A stretch of DNA of 64,000 bases from Cylicocyclus nassatus (taxonomy: Eukaryota > Nematoda > Chromadorea > Rhabditida > Strongylidae). Shown in pieces: positions 37,501-51,800 of the stretch. The stretch lies in assembly GCA_958299035.1 (NCBI GenBank), contig CATQJL010000146.1:1-64000 (forward strand). Direction: 5' to 3'. The position numbers were made by a program, and so were the translations under genes. Positions within the stretch are counted from its first letter, which is position 1, and every line of letters begins with the position of its first letter. The notes under the pieces were generated by a model. It saw nothing but the letters and a program-made list of their open reading frames with translations. It ran no database searches and was not told the origin of the DNA.

Positions 37501-40500
37501 AGGAGAGTCAAGGCTCACGAAGGAGTGTCAAGGCTCACGAAGGAGTGTCAAGGCTCACGAAGGAGTGTCAAGGCCTACGAAGGAGTGTCAAGGCTCACGA
37601 AGGAGTGTCAAGGCTCACGAAGGAGTGTCAAGGCTCACGAAGGAGTGTCAAGGCTCACGAAGGAGTGTCAAGGCCTACGAAGGAGTGTCAAGGCTCACGA
37701 AGGAGTGTCAAGGCTCACGAAGGAGTCCCAAGGCCTACGAAGGAGTGTCAAGGCCTACGAAGGAGTGTCAAGGCCTACGAAGGAGTGACAAGGCTCACGA
37801 AGGAGTGTCAAGGCTCACGAAGGAGTGTCAAGGCTCACGAAGGAGTGTCAAGGCTCACGAAGGAGTGTCAAGGCTCACGAAGGAGTGTCAAGGCTTACGA
37901 AGGAGTGTCAAGGCTCACGAAGGAGTGTCAAGGCCTACGAAGGAGTGTCAAGGCTCACGAAGGAGTGTCAAGGCTCACGAAGGAGTGTCAAGGCTCACGA
38001 AGGAGTGTCAAGGCTCACGAAGGAGTGTCAAGGCTCACGAAGGAGAGTCAAGGCTCACGAAGGAGTGTCAAGGCTCACGAAGGAGAGTCAAGGCTCACGA
38101 AGGAGTGTCAAGGCCTACGAAGGAGTGTCAAGGCCTACGAAGGAGTGTCAAGGCCTACGAAGGAGTGACAAGGCTCACGAAGGAGTGTCAAGGCTCACGA
38201 AGGAGTGTCAAGGCTCACGAAGGAGTGTCAAGGCTCACGAAGGAGTGTCAAGGCTCACGAAGGAGTGTCAAGGCTTACGAAGGAGTGTCAAGGCCTACGA
38301 AGGAGTGTCAAGGCTCACGAAGGAGTGTCAAGGCTCACGAAGGAGTGTCAAGGCCTACGAAGGAGTGTCAAGGCTCACGAAGGAGTGTCAAGGCTCACGA
38401 AGGAGTGTCAAGGCTCACGAAGGAGAGTCAAGGCTCACGAAGGAGTCCCAAGGCCTACGAAGGAGTGTCAAGGCCTACGAAGGAGTGTCAAGGCCTACGA
38501 AGGAGTGACAAGGCTCACGAAGGAGTGTCAAGGCCTACGAAGGAGTGTCAAGGCCTACGAAGGAGTGTCAAGGCCTACGAAGGAGTGACAAGGCTCACGA
38601 AGGAGTGTCAAGGCTCACGAAGGAGTGTCAAGGCCTACGAAGGAGTGTCAAGGCCTACGAAGGAGTGTCAAGGCCTACGAAGGAGTGACAAGGCTCACGA
38701 AGGAGTGTCAAGGCTCACGAAGGAGTGTCAAGGCTCACGAAGGAGTGTCAAGGCCTACGAAGGAGTGTCAAGGCCTACGAAGGAGTGTCAAGGCCTACGA
38801 AGGAGTGTCAAGGCTCACGAAGGAGTGTCAAGGCTCACGAAGGAGTGTCAAGGCCTACGAAGGAGTGTCAAGGCCTACGAAGGAGTGTCAAGGCTCACGA
38901 AGGAGTCCCAAGGCCTACGAAGGAGTGTCAAGGCCTACGAAGGAGTGTCAAGGCCTACGAAGGAGTGACAAGGCTCACGAAGGAGTGTCAAGGCTCACGA
39001 AGGAGTGTCAAGGCTCACGAAGGAGTGTCAAGGCTCACGAAGGAGAGTCAAGGCTCACGAAGGAGTGTCAAGGCTCACGAAGGAGAGTCAAGGCTCACGA
39101 AGGAGTGTCAAGGCTCACGAAGGAGTGTCAAGGCTCACGAAGGAGTGTCAAGGCCTACGAAGGAGTGTCAAGGCTCACGAAGGAGTGTCAAGGCTCACGA
39201 AGGAGTGTCAAGGCTCACGAAGGAGTGTCAAGGCTCACGAAGGAGTGTCAAGGCCTACGAAGGAGTGTCAAGGCTCACGAAGGAGTGTCAAGGCTCACGA
39301 AGGAGTCCCAAGGCCTACGAAGGAGTGTCAAGGCCTACGAAGGAGTGTCAAGGCCTACGAAGGAGTGACAAGGCTCACGAAGGAGTGTCAAGGCTCACGA
39401 AGGAGTGTCAAGGCTCACGAAGGAGTGTCAAGGCTCACGAAGGAGTGTCAAGGCTCACGAAGGAGTGTCAAGGCTTACGAAGGAGTGTCAAGGCCTACGA
39501 AGGAGTGTCAAGGCTCACGAAGGAGTGTCAAGGCTCACGAAGGAGTGTCAAGGCCTACGAAGGAGTGTCAAGGCTCACGAAGGAGTGTCAAGGCTCACGA
39601 AGGAGTGTCAAGGCTCACGAAGGAGAGTCAAGGCTCACGAAGGAGTCCCAAGGCCTACGAAGGAGTGTCAAGGCCTACGAAGGAGTGTCAAGGCCTACGA
39701 AGGAGTGACAAGGCTCACGAAGGAGTGTCAAGGCCTACGAAGGAGTGTCAAGGCCTACGAAGGAGTGTCAAGGCCTACGAAGGAGTGACAAGGCTCACGA
39801 AGGAGTGTCAAGGCTCACGAAGGAGTGTCAAGGCTCACGAAGGAGTGTCAAGGCTCACGAAGGAGAGTCAAGGCTCACGAAGGAGTGTCAAGGCTCACGA
39901 AGGAGAGTCAAGGCTCACGAAGGAGTGTCAAGGCTCACGAAGGAGTGTCAAGGCTCACGAAGGAGTGTCAAGGCTCACGAAGGAGTGTCAAGGCCTACGA
40001 AGGAGTGTCAAGGCCTACGAAGGAGAGTCAAGGCTCACGAAGGAGTCCCAGGGCCTACGAAGGAGTGTCAAGGCCTACGAAGGAGTGTCAAGGCCTACGA
40101 AGGAGTGACAAGGCTCACGAAGGAGTGTCAAGGCCTACGAAGGAGTGTCAAGGCTCACGAAGGAGTGTCAAGGCTCACGAAGGAGTGTCAAGGCTCACGA
40201 AGGAGTGTCAAGGCCTACGAAGGAGTGTCAAGGCTCACGAAGGAGTGTCAAGGCTCACGAAGGAGTGTCAAGGCCTACGAAGGAGAGTCAACGCCTACGA
40301 AGGAGTGTCAAGGCTCACGAAGGAGTGTCAAGGCTCACGAAGGAGTGTCAAGGCTCACGAAGGAGTCCCAAGGCCTACGAAGGAGTGTCAAGGCCTACGA
40401 AGGAGTGTCAAGGCCTACGAAGGAGTGACAAGGCTCACGAAGGAGTGTCAAGGCTCACGAAGGAGTGTCAAGGCCTACGAAGGAGTGACAAGGCTCACGA

Positions 40501-43500
40501 AGGAGTGTCAAGGCCTACGAAGGAGTGTCAAGGCCTACGAAGGAGTGTCAAGGCCTACGAAGGAGTGACAAGGCTCACGAAGGAGTGTCAAGGCTCACGA
40601 AGGAGTGTCAGGGCTCACGAAGGAGTGTCAAGGCTCACGAAGGAGAGTCAAGGCTCACGAAGGAGTGTCAAGGCTCACGAAGGAGAGTCAAGGCTCACGA
40701 AGGAGTGTCAAGGCTCACGAAGGAGTGTCAAGGCTCACGAAGGAGTGTCAAGGCTCACGAAGGAGTGTCAAGGCTCACGAAGGAGTGTCAAGGCTCACGA
40801 AGGAGTGTCAAGGCTCACGAAGGAGTGTCAAGGCTCACGAAGGAGTGTCAAGGCTCACGAAGGAGTGTCAAGGCCTACGAAGGAGTGTCAAGGCCTACGA
40901 AGGAGTGTCAAGGCTCACGAAGGAGTGTCAAGGCTCACGAAGGAGTGTCAAGGCCTACGAAGGAGTGTCAAGGCCTACGAAGGAGTGTCAAGGCTCACGA
41001 AGGAGTCCCAAGGCCTACGAAGGAGTGTCAAGGCCTACGAAGGAGTGTCAAGGCCTACGAAGGAGTGACAAGGCTCACGAAGGAGTGTCAAGGCTCACGA
41101 AGGAGTGTCAAGGCTCACGAAGGAGTGTCAAGGCTCACGAAGGAGAGTCAAGGCTCACGAAGGAGTGTCAAGGCTCACGAAGGAGAGTCAAGGCTCACGA
41201 AGGAGTGTCAAGGCTCACGAAGGAGTGTCAAGGCTCACGAAGGAGTGTCAAGGCCTACGAAGGAGTGTCAAGGCTCACGAAGGAGTGTCAAGGCTCACGA
41301 AGGAGTGTCAAGGCTCACGAAGGAGTGTCAAGGCTCACGAAGGAGTGTCAAGGCCTACGAAGGAGTGTCAAGGCTCACGAAGGAGTGTCAAGGCTCACGA
41401 AGGAGTCCCAAGGCCTACGAAGGAGTGTCAAGGCCTACGAAGGAGTGTCAAGGCCTACGAAGGAGTGACAAGGCTCACGAAGGAGTGTCAAGGCTCACGA
41501 AGGAGTGTCAAGGCTCACGAAGGAGTGTCAAGGCTCACGAAGGAGTGTCAAGGCTCACGAAGGAGTGTCAAGGCTTACGAAGGAGTGTCAAGGCCTACGA
41601 AGGAGTGTCAAGGCTCACGAAGGAGTGTCAAGGCTCACGAAGGAGTGTCAAGGCCTACGAAGGAGTGTCAAGGCTCACGAAGGAGTGTCAAGGCTCACGA
41701 AGGAGTGTCAAGGCTCACGAAGGAGAGTCAAGGCTCACGAAGGAGTCCCAAGGCCTACGAAGGAGTGTCAAGGCCTACGAAGGAGTGTCAAGGCCTACGA
41801 AGGAGTGACAAGGCTCACGAAGGAGTGTCAAGGCCTACGAAGGAGTGTCAAGGCCTACGAAGGAGTGTCAAGGCCTACGAAGGAGTGACAAGGCTCACGA
41901 AGGAGTGTCAAGGCTCACGAAGGAGTGTCAAGGCTCACGAAGGAGTGTCAAGGCTCACGAAGGAGAGTCAAGGCTCACGAAGGAGTGTCAAGGCTCACGA
42001 AGGAGAGTCAAGGCTCACGAAGGAGTGTCAAGGCTCACGAAGGAGTGTCAAGGCTCACGAAGGAGTGTCAAGGCTCACGAAGGAGTGTCAAGGCCTACGA
42101 AGGAGTGTCAAGGCCTACGAAGGAGAGTCAAGGCTCACGAAGGAGTCCCAAGGCCTACGAAGGAGTGTCAAGGCCTACGAAGGAGTGTCAAGGCCTACGA
42201 AGGAGTGACAAGGCTCACGAAGGAGTGTCAAGGCCTACGAAGGAGTGTCAAGGCTCACGAAGGAGTGTCAAGGCTCACGAAGGAGTGTCAAGGCTCACGA
42301 AGGAGTGTCAAGGCCTACGAAGGAGTGTCAAGGCTCACGAAGGAGTGTCAAGGCTCACGAAGGAGTGTCAAGGCCTACGAAGGAGAGTCAACGCCTACGA
42401 AGGAGTGTCAAGGCTCACGAAGGAGTGTCAAGGCTCACGAAGGAGTGTCAAGGCTCACGAAGGAGTCCCAAGGCCTACGAAGGAGTGTCAAGGCCTACGA
42501 AGGAGTGTCAAGGCCTACGAAGGAGTGACAAGGCTCACGAAGGAGTGTCAAGGCTCACGAAGGAGTGTCAAGGCCTACGAAGGAGTGACAAGGCTCACGA
42601 AGGAGTGTCAAGGCCTACGAAGGAGTGTCAAGGCCTACGAAGGAGTGTCAAGGCCTACGAAGGAGTGACAAGGCTCACGAAGGAGTGTCAAGGCTCACGA
42701 AGGAGTGTCAGGGCTCACGAAGGAGTGTCAAGGCTCACGAAGGAGAGTCAAGGCTCACGAAGGAGTGTCAAGGCTCACGAAGGAGAGTCAAGGCTCACGA
42801 AGGAGTGTCAAGGCTCACGAAGGAGTGTCAAGGCTCACGAAGGAGTGTCAAGGCTCACGAAGGAGTGTCAAGGCCTACGAAGGAGTGTCAAGGCTCACGA
42901 AGGAGTGTCAAGGCTCACGAAGGAGTGTCAAGGCCTACGAAGGAGAGTCAAGGCCTACGAAGGAGTGTCAAGGCTCACGAAGGAGTGTCAAGGCTCACGA
43001 AGGAGTGTCAAGGCTCACGAAGGAGTGTCAAGGCTCACGAAGGAGTGTCAAGGCCTACGAAGGAGTGTCAAGGCCTACAAAGGAGTGTCAAGGCTCACGA
43101 AGGAGTGTCAAGGCTCACAAGGGAGTGTCAAGGCTCACGAAGGAGTGACAAGGCTCACGAAGGAGTGTCAAGGCCTACGAAGGAGTGTCAAGGCTCACGA
43201 AGGAGTGTCAAGGCCTACGAGGGAGTGTCAAGGCTCACGAAGGAGTGTCAAGGCCTACGAAGGAGTGTCAAGGCTCACGAAGGAGTGTCAAGGCCTACGA
43301 AGGAGTGTCAAGGCTCACGAAGGAGTGTCAAGGCTCACGAAGGAGTGTCAAGGCTCACGAAGGAGTGTCAAGGCTCACGAAGGAGTGTCAAGGCCTACGA
43401 AGGAGTGTCAAGGCTCACGAAGGAGTGTCAAGGCTCACGAAGGAGTGTCAAGGCTCACGAAGGAGTGTCAAGGCTCACGAAGGAGTGTCAAGGCTCACGA

Positions 43501-44067
43501 AGGAGTGTCAAGGCTCACGAAGGAGTGTCAAGGCCTACGAAGGAGTGTCAAGGCCTACGAAGGAGTGTCAAGGCTCACGAAGGAGTGTCAAGGCTCACGA
43601 AGGAGTGTCAAGGCCTACGAAGGAGTGTCAAGGCCTACGAAGGAGTGTCAAGGCTCACGAAGGAGTCCCAAGGCCTACGAAGGAGTGTCAAGGCCTACGA
43701 AGGAGTGTCAAGGCCTACGAAGGAGTGACAAGGCTCACGAAGGAGTGTCAAGGCTCACGAAGGAGTGTCAAGGCTCACGAAGGAGTGTCAAGGCTCACGA
43801 AGGAGAGTCAAGGCTCACGAAGGAGTGTCAAGGCTCACGAAGGAGAGTCAAGGCTCACGAAGGAGTGTCAAGGCTCACGAAGGAGTGTCAAGGCTCACGA
43901 AGGAGTGTCAAGGCCTACGAAGGAGTGTCAAGGCTCACGAAGGAGTGTCAAGGCTCACGAAGGAGTGTCAAGGCTCACGAAGGAGTGTCAAGGCTCACGA
44001 AGGAGTGTCAAGGCCTACGAAGGAGTGTCAAGGCTCACGAAGGAGTGTCAAGGCTCACGAAGGAGTG
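34600..44067 (+). repeat. Segment copied 7,880 bp away, with an internal 2,100-bp tandem repeat
   Basis: The monomer order at about 34.6-36.19 kb returns at about 42.5-44.07 kb. CTACAAAGG occurs at 35199 and 43079 and CGAGGG at 35341 and 43221, all displaced by 7,880 bp. Between them, 38757-40775 matches 40857-42875 at 2,100 bp, with CAGGGCTCACG shared at 40611 and 42711. Private changes such as CCCAGGGCC at 40051 and CACAAGGG at 43119 postdate the copying. Confidence 0.82.
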
Positions 44068-44431
44068 TCAAGGCTCACGAAGGAGTGTCAAGGCTCACGA
44101 AGGAGTGTCAAGGCTCACGAAGGAGTGTCAAGGCTCACGAAGGAGTGTCAAGGCCTACGAAGGAGTGTCAAGGCTCACGAAGGAGTGTCAAGGCTCACGA
44201 AGGAGTCCCAAGGCCTACGAAGGAGTGTCAAGGCCTACGAAGGAGTGTCAAGGCCTACGAAGGAGTGACAAGGCTCACGAAGGAGTGTCAAGGCTCACGA
44301 AGGAGTGTCAAGGCTCACGAAGGAGTGTCAAGGCTCACGAAGGAGAGTCAAGGCTCACGAAGGAGTGTCAAGGCTCACGAAGGAGAGTCAAGGCTCACGA
44401 AGGAGTGTCAAGGCTCACGAAGGAGTGTCAA

Positions 44432-44584
44432 TGCTCACGAAGGAGTGTCAAGGCCTACGAAGGAGTGTCAAGGCTCACGAAGGAGTGTCAAGGCTCACGA
44501 AGGAGTGTCAAGGCCTACGAAGGAGAGTCAAGGCCTACGAAGGAGTGTCAAGGCTCACGAAGGAGTGTCAAGGCTCACGAAGGT
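44432..44584 (+). repeat. CAATGCTC ... 18-bp unit marker block, recurrent
   Basis: A 2-base deletion gives an 18-bp unit (GAAGGTGTC, T at 44584), 152 bp after a CAATGCTC variant (T at 44432). The same pair with the same 152-bp spacing occurs at 45150/45302, 57743/57895 and 60439/60591. The 18-bp unit alone is also present at 55957 and 59313. A rare deletion repeated six times in a constant context means the block was copied, not mutated repeatedly. Confidence 0.88.
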
Positions 44585-47500
44585 GTCAAGGCTCACGAAG
44601 GAGTGTCAAGGCTCACGAAGGAGTGTCAAGGCCTACGAAGGAGTGTCAAGGCCTACGAAGGAGTGTCAAGGCTCACGAAGGAGTGTCAAGGCTCACGAAG
44701 GAGTGTCAAGGCCTACGAAGGAGAGTCAAGGCCTACGAAGGAGTGTCAAGGCTCACGAAGGAGTGTCAAGGCTCACGAAGGAGTGTCAAGGCTCACGAAG
44801 GAGTGTCAAAGCTCACGAAGGAGTGTCAAGGCTCACGAAGGAGTGTCAAGGCTCACGAAGGAGTCCCAAGGCCTACGAAGGAGTGTCAAGGCCTACGAAG
44901 GAGTGTCAAGGCCTACGAAGGAGAGTCAAGACCTACGAAGGAGTGTCAAGGCCTACGAAGGAGTGTCAAGGCCTACGAAGGAGTGACAAGGCTCACGAAG
45001 GAGTGTCAAGGCTCACGAAGGAGTGTCAAGGCTCACGAAGGAGTGTCAAGGCTCACGAAGGAGAGTCAAGGCTCACGAAGGAGTGTCAAGGCTCACGAAG
45101 GAGAGTCAAGGCTCACGAAGGAGTGTCAAGGCTCACGAAGGAGTGTCAATGCTCACGAAGGAGTGTCAAGGCCTACGAAGGAGTGTCAAGGCTCACGAAG
45201 GAGTGTCAAGGCTCACGAAGGAGTGTCAAGGCCTACGAAGGAGAGTCAAGGCCTACGAAGGAGTGTCAAGGCTCACGAAGGAGTGTCAAGGCTCACGAAG
45301 GTGTCAAGGCTCACGAAGGAGTGTCAAGGCTCACGAAGGAGTGTCAAGGCCTACGAAGGAGTGTCAAGGCCTACGAAGGAGTGTCAAGGCTCACGAAGGA
45401 GTGTCAAGGCTCACGAAGGAGTGTCAAGGCCTACGAAGGAGAGTCAAGGCCTACGAAGGAGTGTCAAGGCTCACGAAGGAGTGTCAAGGCTCACGAAGGA
45501 GTGTCAAGGCTCACGAAGGAGTGTCAAAGCTCACGAAGGAGTGTCAAGGCTCACGAAGGAGTGTCAAGGCTCACGAAGGAGTGTCAAGGCCTACGAAGGA
45601 GTGTCAAGGCCTACGAAGGAGTGTCAAGGCTCACGAAGGAGTGCCAAGGCTCACGAAGGAGTGTCAAGGCCTACGAAGGAGTGTCAAGGCTCACGAAGGA
45701 GTGTCAAGGCTCACGAAGGAGTGTCAAGGCTCACGAAGGAGTGTCAAGGCCTACGAAGGAGAGTCAAGGCCTACGAAGGAGTGACAAGGCTCACGAAGGA
45801 GTGTCAAGGCCTACGAAGGAGTGTCAAGGCTCACGAAGGAGTGTCAAGGCTCACGAAGGAGTGTCAAGGCTCACGAAGGAGTCCCAAGGCCTACGAAGGA
45901 GTGTCAAGGCCTACGAAGGAGTGTCAAGGCCTACGAAGGAGTGACAAGGCTCACGAAGGAGTGTCAAGGCCTACGAAGGAGTGTCAAGGCTCACGAAGGA
46001 GTGTCAAGGCTCACGAAGGAGTGTCAAGGCTCACGAAGGAGTCCCAAGGCCTACGAAGGATTGTCAAGGCCTACGAAGGAGTGTCAAGGCCTACGAAGGA
46101 GTGACAAGGCTCACGAAGGAGTGTCAAGGCTCACGAAGGAGTGTCAAGGCTCACGAAGGAGTGTCAAGGCTCACGAAGGAGTGTCAAGGCTCACGAAGGA
46201 GTGTCAAGGCTTACGAAGGAGTGTCAAGGCCTACGAAGGAGTGTCAAGGCTCACGAAGGAGTGTCAAGGCTCACGAAGGAGTGTCAAGGCCTACGAAGGA
46301 GTGTCAAGGCTCACGAAGGAGTGTCAAGGCTCACGAAGGAGTGTCAAGGCTCACGAAGGAGAGTCAAGGCTCACGAAGGAGTCCCAAGGCCTACGAAGGA
46401 GTGTCAAGGCCTACGAAGGAGTGTCAAGGCCTACGAAGGAGTGACAAGGCTCACGAAGGAGTGTCAAGGCCTACGAAGGAGTGTCAAGGCCTACGAAGGA
46501 GTGTCAAGGCCTACGAAGGAGTGACAAGGCTCACGAAGGAGTGTCAAGGCTCACGAAGGAGTGTCAAGGCTCACGAAGGAGTGTCAAGGCTCACGAAGGA
46601 GAGTCAAGGCTCACGAAGGAGTGTCAAGGCTCACGAAGGAGAGTCAAGGCTCACGAAGGAGTGTCAAGGCTCACGAAGGAGTGTCAAGGCTCACGAAGGA
46701 GTGTCAAGGCTCACGAAGGAGTGTCAAGGCCTACGAAGGAGTGTCAAGGCCTACGAAGGAGAGTCAAGGCTCACGAAGGAGTCCCAAGGCCTACGAAGGA
46801 GTGTCAAGGCCTACGAAGGAGTGTCAAGGCCTACGAAGGAGTGACAAGGCTCACGAAGGAGTGTCAAGGCCTACGAAGGAGTGTCAAGGCTCACGAAGGA
46901 GTGTCAAGGCTCACGAAGGAGTGTCAAGGCTCACGAAGGAGTGTCAAGGCCTACGAAGGAGTGTCAAGGCTCACGAAGGAGTGTCAAGGCTCACGAAGGA
47001 GTGTCAAGGCCTACGAAGGAGAGTCAACGCCTACGAAGGAGTGTCAAGGCTCACGAAGGAGTGTCAAGGCTCACGAAGGAGTGTCAAGGCTCACGAAGGA
47101 GTCCCAAGGCCTACGAAGGAGTGTCAAGGCCTACGAAGGAGTGTCAAGGCCTACGAAGGAGTGACAAGGCTCACGAAGGAGTGTCAAGGCTCACGAAGGA
47201 GTGTCAAGGCTCACGAAGGAGTGTCAAGGCTCACGAAGGAGAGTCAAGGCTCACGAAGGAGTGTCAAGGCTCACGAAGGAGAGTCAAGGCTCACGAAGGA
47301 TTGTCAAGGCTCACGAAGGAGTGTCAAGGCTTACGAAGGAGTGTCAAGGCTCACGAAGGAGTGTCAAGGCCTACGAAGGAGTGTCAAGGCTCACGAAGGA
47401 GTGTCAAGGCTCACGAAGGAGTCTCAAGGCCTACGAAGGAGAGTCAAGGCCTACGAAGGAGTGTCAAGGCTCACGAAGGAGTGTCAAGGCTCACGAAGGA

Positions 47501-48819
47501 GTGTCAAGGCTCACGAAGGAGTGTCAAGGCTCACGAAAGAGTGTCAAGGCCTACGAAGGAGTGTCAAGGCCTACGAAGGAGTGTCAAGGCTCACGAAGGA
47601 GTGTCAAGGCTCACGAAGGAGTGTCAAGGCCTACGAAGGAGAGTCAAGGCCCACGAAGGAGTGACAAGGCTCACGAAGGAGTGTCAAGGCCTACGAAGGA
47701 GTGTCAAGGCTCACGAAGGAGTGTCAAGGCTCACGAAGGAGTGTCAAGGCTCACGAAGGAGTCCCAAGGCCTACGAAGGAGTGTCAAGGCCTACGAAGGA
47801 GTGTCAAGGCCTACGAAGGAGTGACAAGGCTCACGAAGGAGTGTCAAGGCCTACGAAGGAGTGTCAAGGCTCACGAAGGAGTGTCAAGGCTCACGAAGGA
47901 GTGTCAAGGCTCACGAAGGAGTCCCAAGGCCTACGAAGGAGTGTCAAGGCCTACGAAGGAGTGTCAAGGCTCACGAAGGAGTGTCAAGGCTCACGAAGGA
48001 GTGTCAAGGCTCACGAAGGAGTGTCAAGGCTCACGAAGGAGTGTCAAGGCTCACGAAGGAGTGTCAAGGCTCACGAAGGAGTGTCAAGGCTTACGAAGGA
48101 GTGTCAAGGCCTACGAAGGAGTGTCAAGGCTCACGAAGGAGTGTCAAGGCTCACGAAGGAGTGTCAAGGCTCACGAAGGAGTCCCAAGGCCTACGAAGGA
48201 GTGTCAAGGCCTACGAAGGAGTGTCAAGGCCTACGAAGAAGTGACAAGGCTCACGAAGGAGTGTCAAGGCTCACGAAGGAGTGTCAAGGCCTACGAAGGA
48301 GTGACAAGGCTCACGAAGGAGTGTCAAGGCCTACGAAGGAGTGTCAAGGCCTACGAAGGAGTGTCAAGGCCTACGAAGGAGTGACAAGGCTCACGAAGGA
48401 GTGTCAAGGCTCACGAAGGAGTGTCAAGGCTCACGAAGGAGTGTCAAGGCTCACGAAGGAGAGTCAAGGCTCACGAAGGAGTGTCAAGGCTCACGAAGGA
48501 GAGTCAAGGCTCACGAAGGAGTGTCAAGGCTCACGAAGGAGTGTCAAGGCTCACGAAGGAGTGTCAAGGCTCACGAAGGAGTGTCAAGGCCTACGAAGGA
48601 GCGTCAAGGCTCACGAAGGAGTGTCAAGGCTCACGAAGGAGTGTCAAGGCTCACGAAGGAGTGTCAAGGCTCACGAAGGAGTGTCAAGGCCTACGAAGGA
48701 GTGTCAAGGCCTACGAAGGAGTGTCAAGGCTCACGAAGGAGTGTCAAGGCTCACGAAGGAGTGTCAAGGCTCACGAAGGAGTGACAAGGCTCACGAAGGA
48801 GTGTCAAGGCCTACGAAGG

Positions 48820-51800
48820 AGTGTCAAGGCTCACGAAGGAGTGTCAAGGCCTACGAGGGAGTGTCAAGGCTCACGAAGGAGTGTCAAGGCCTACGAAGGA
48901 GTGTCAAGGCTCACGAAGGAGTGTCAAGGCCTACGAAGGAGTGTCAAGGCTCACGAAGGAGTATCAAGGCTCACGAAGGAGTGTCAAGGCTCACGAAGGA
49001 GTGTCAAGGCTCACGAAGGAGTGTCAAGGCCTACGAAGGAGTGTCAAGGCCTACGAAGGAGTGACAAGGCTCACGAAGGAGTGTCAAGGCTCACGAAGGA
49101 GTGTCAAGGCCTACGAAGGAGCGTCAAGGCTCACGAAGGAGTGTCAAGGCTCACGAAGGAGTGTCAAGGCTCACGAAGGAGTGTCAAGGCTCACGAAGGA
49201 GTGTCAAGGCCTACGAAGGAGTGTCAAGGCCTACGAAGGAGTGTCAAGGCTCACGAAGGAGTGTCAAGGCTCACGAAGGAGTGTCAAGGCTCACGAAGGA
49301 GTGACAAGGCTCACGAAGGAGTGTCAAGGCCTACGAAGGAGTGTCAAGGCTCACGAAGGAGTGTCAAGGCCTACGAGGGAGTGTCAAGGCTCACGAAGGA
49401 GTGTCAAGGCCTACGAAGGAGTGTCAAGGCTCACGAAGGAGTGTCAAGGCCTACGAAGGAGTGTCAAGGCTCACGAAGGAGTATCAAGGCTCACGAAGGA
49501 GTGTCAAGGCTCACGAAGGAGTCCCAAGGCCTACGAAGGAGTGTCAAGGCCTACGAAGGAGTGTCAAGGCCTACGAAGGAGTGACAAGGCTCACGAAGGA
49601 GTGTCAAGGCCTACGAAGGAGTGTCAAGGCTCACGAAGGAGTGTCAAGGCTCACGAAGGAGTGTCAAGGCTCACGAAGGAGTCCCAAGGCCTACGAAGGA
49701 GTGTCAAGGCCTACGAAGGAGTGTCAAGGCTCACGAAGGAGTGTCAAGGCTCACGAAGGAGTGTCAAGGCTCACGAAGGAGTGTCAAGGCTCACGAAGGA
49801 GTGTCAAGGCTCACGAAGGAGTGTCAAGGCTCACGAAGGAGTGTCAAGGCTTACGAAGGAGTGTCAAGGCCTACGAAGGAGTGTCAAGGCTCACGAAGGA
49901 GTGTCAAGGCTCACGAAGGAGTGTCAAGGCTCACGAAGGAGTCCCAAGGCCTACGAAGGAGTGTCAAGGCCTACGAAGGAGTGTCAAGGCCTACGAAGAA
50001 GTGACAAGGCTCACGAAGGAGTGTCAAGGCTCACGAAGGAGTGTCAAGGCCTACGAAGGAGTGACAAGGCTCACGAAGGAGTGTCAAGGCCTACGAAGGA
50101 GTGTCAAGGCCTACGAAGGAGTGTCAAGGCCTACGAAGGAGTGACAAGGCTCACGAAGGAGTGTCAAGGCTCACGAAGGAGTGTCAAGGCTCACGAAGGA
50201 GTGTCAAGGCTCACGAAGGAGAGTCAAGGCTCACGAAGGAGCGTCAAGGCTCACGAAGGAGTGTCAAGGCTCACGAAGGAGTGTCAAGGCTCACGAAGGA
50301 GTGTCAAGGCTCACGAAGGAGTGTCAAGGCCTACGAAGGAGTGTCAAGGCCTACGAAGGAGTGTCAAGGCTCACGAAGGAGTGTCAAGGCTCACGAAGGA
50401 GTGTCAAGGCTCACGAAGGAGTGACAAGGCTCACGAAGGAGTGTCAAGGCCTACGAAGGAGTGTCAAGGCTCACGAAGGAGTGTCAAGGCCTACGAGGGA
50501 GTGTCAAGGCTCACGAAGGAGTGTCAAGGCCTACGAAGGAGTGTCAAGGCTCACGAAGGAGTGTCAAGGCCTACGAAGGAGTGTCAAGGCTCACGAAGGA
50601 GTATCAAGGCTCACGAAGGAGTGTCAAGGCTCACGAAGGAGTGTCAAGGCTCACGAAGGAGTGTCAAGGCCTACGAAGGAGTGTCAAGGCTCACGAAGGA
50701 GTGTCAAGGCTCACGAAGGAGTGTCAAGGCTCACGAAGGAGTGTCAAGGCTCACGAAGGAGTGTCAAGGCTCACGAAGGAGTGTCAAGGCTCACGAAGGA
50801 GTGTCAAGGCCTACGAAGGAGTGTCAAGGCCTACGAAGGAGTGTCAAGGCTCACGAAGGAGTGTCAAGGCTCACGAAGGAGTGTCAAGGCCTACGAAGGA
50901 GTGTCAAGGCTCACGAAGGAGTGTCAAGGCTCACGAAGGAGCGTCAAGGCTCACGAAGGAGTCCCAAGGCCTACGAAGGAGTGTCAAGGCCTACGAAGGA
51001 GTGTCAAGGCCTACGAAGGAGTGACAAGGCTCACGAAGGAGTGTCAAGGCCTACGAAGGAGTGTCAAGGCTCACGAAGGAGTGTCAAGGCTCACGAAGGA
51101 GTGTCAAGGCTCACGAAGGAGTGTCAAGGCCTACGAAGGAGTGACAAGGCTCACGAAGGAGTGTCAAGGCCTACGAAGGAGTGTCAAGGCCTACGAAGGA
51201 GTGTCAAGGCCTACGAAGGAGTGACAAGGCTCACGAAGGAGTGTCAAGGCTCACGAAGGAGTGTCAAGGCTCACGAAGGAGTGTCAAGGCTCACGAAGGA
51301 GAGTCAAGGCTCACGAAGGAGTGTCAAGGCTCACGAAGGAGAGTCAAGGCTCACGAAGGAGTGTCAAGGCTCACGAAGGAGTGTCAAGGCTCACGAAGGA
51401 GTGTCAAGGCTCACGAAGGAGTGTCAAGGCCTACGAAGGAGTGTCAAGGCTCACGAAGGAGTGTCAAGGCTCACGAAGGAGTGTCAAGGCCTACGAAGGA
51501 GAGTCAAGGCCTACGAAGTGTCAAGGCTCACGAAGGAGTGTCAAGGCTCACGAAGGAGTGTCAAGGCTCACGAAGGAGTGTCAAGGCTCACGAAGGAGTG
51601 TCAAGGCCTACGAAGGAGTGTCAAGGCCTACAAAGGAGTGTCAAGGCTCACGAAGGAGTGTCAAGGCTCACGAAGGAGTGTCAAGGCTCACGAAGGAGTG
51701 ACAAGGCTCACGAAGGAGTGTCAAGGCCTACGAAGGAGTGTCAAGGCTCACGAAGGAGTGTCAAGGCCTACGAGGGAGTGTCAAGGCTCACGAAGGAGTG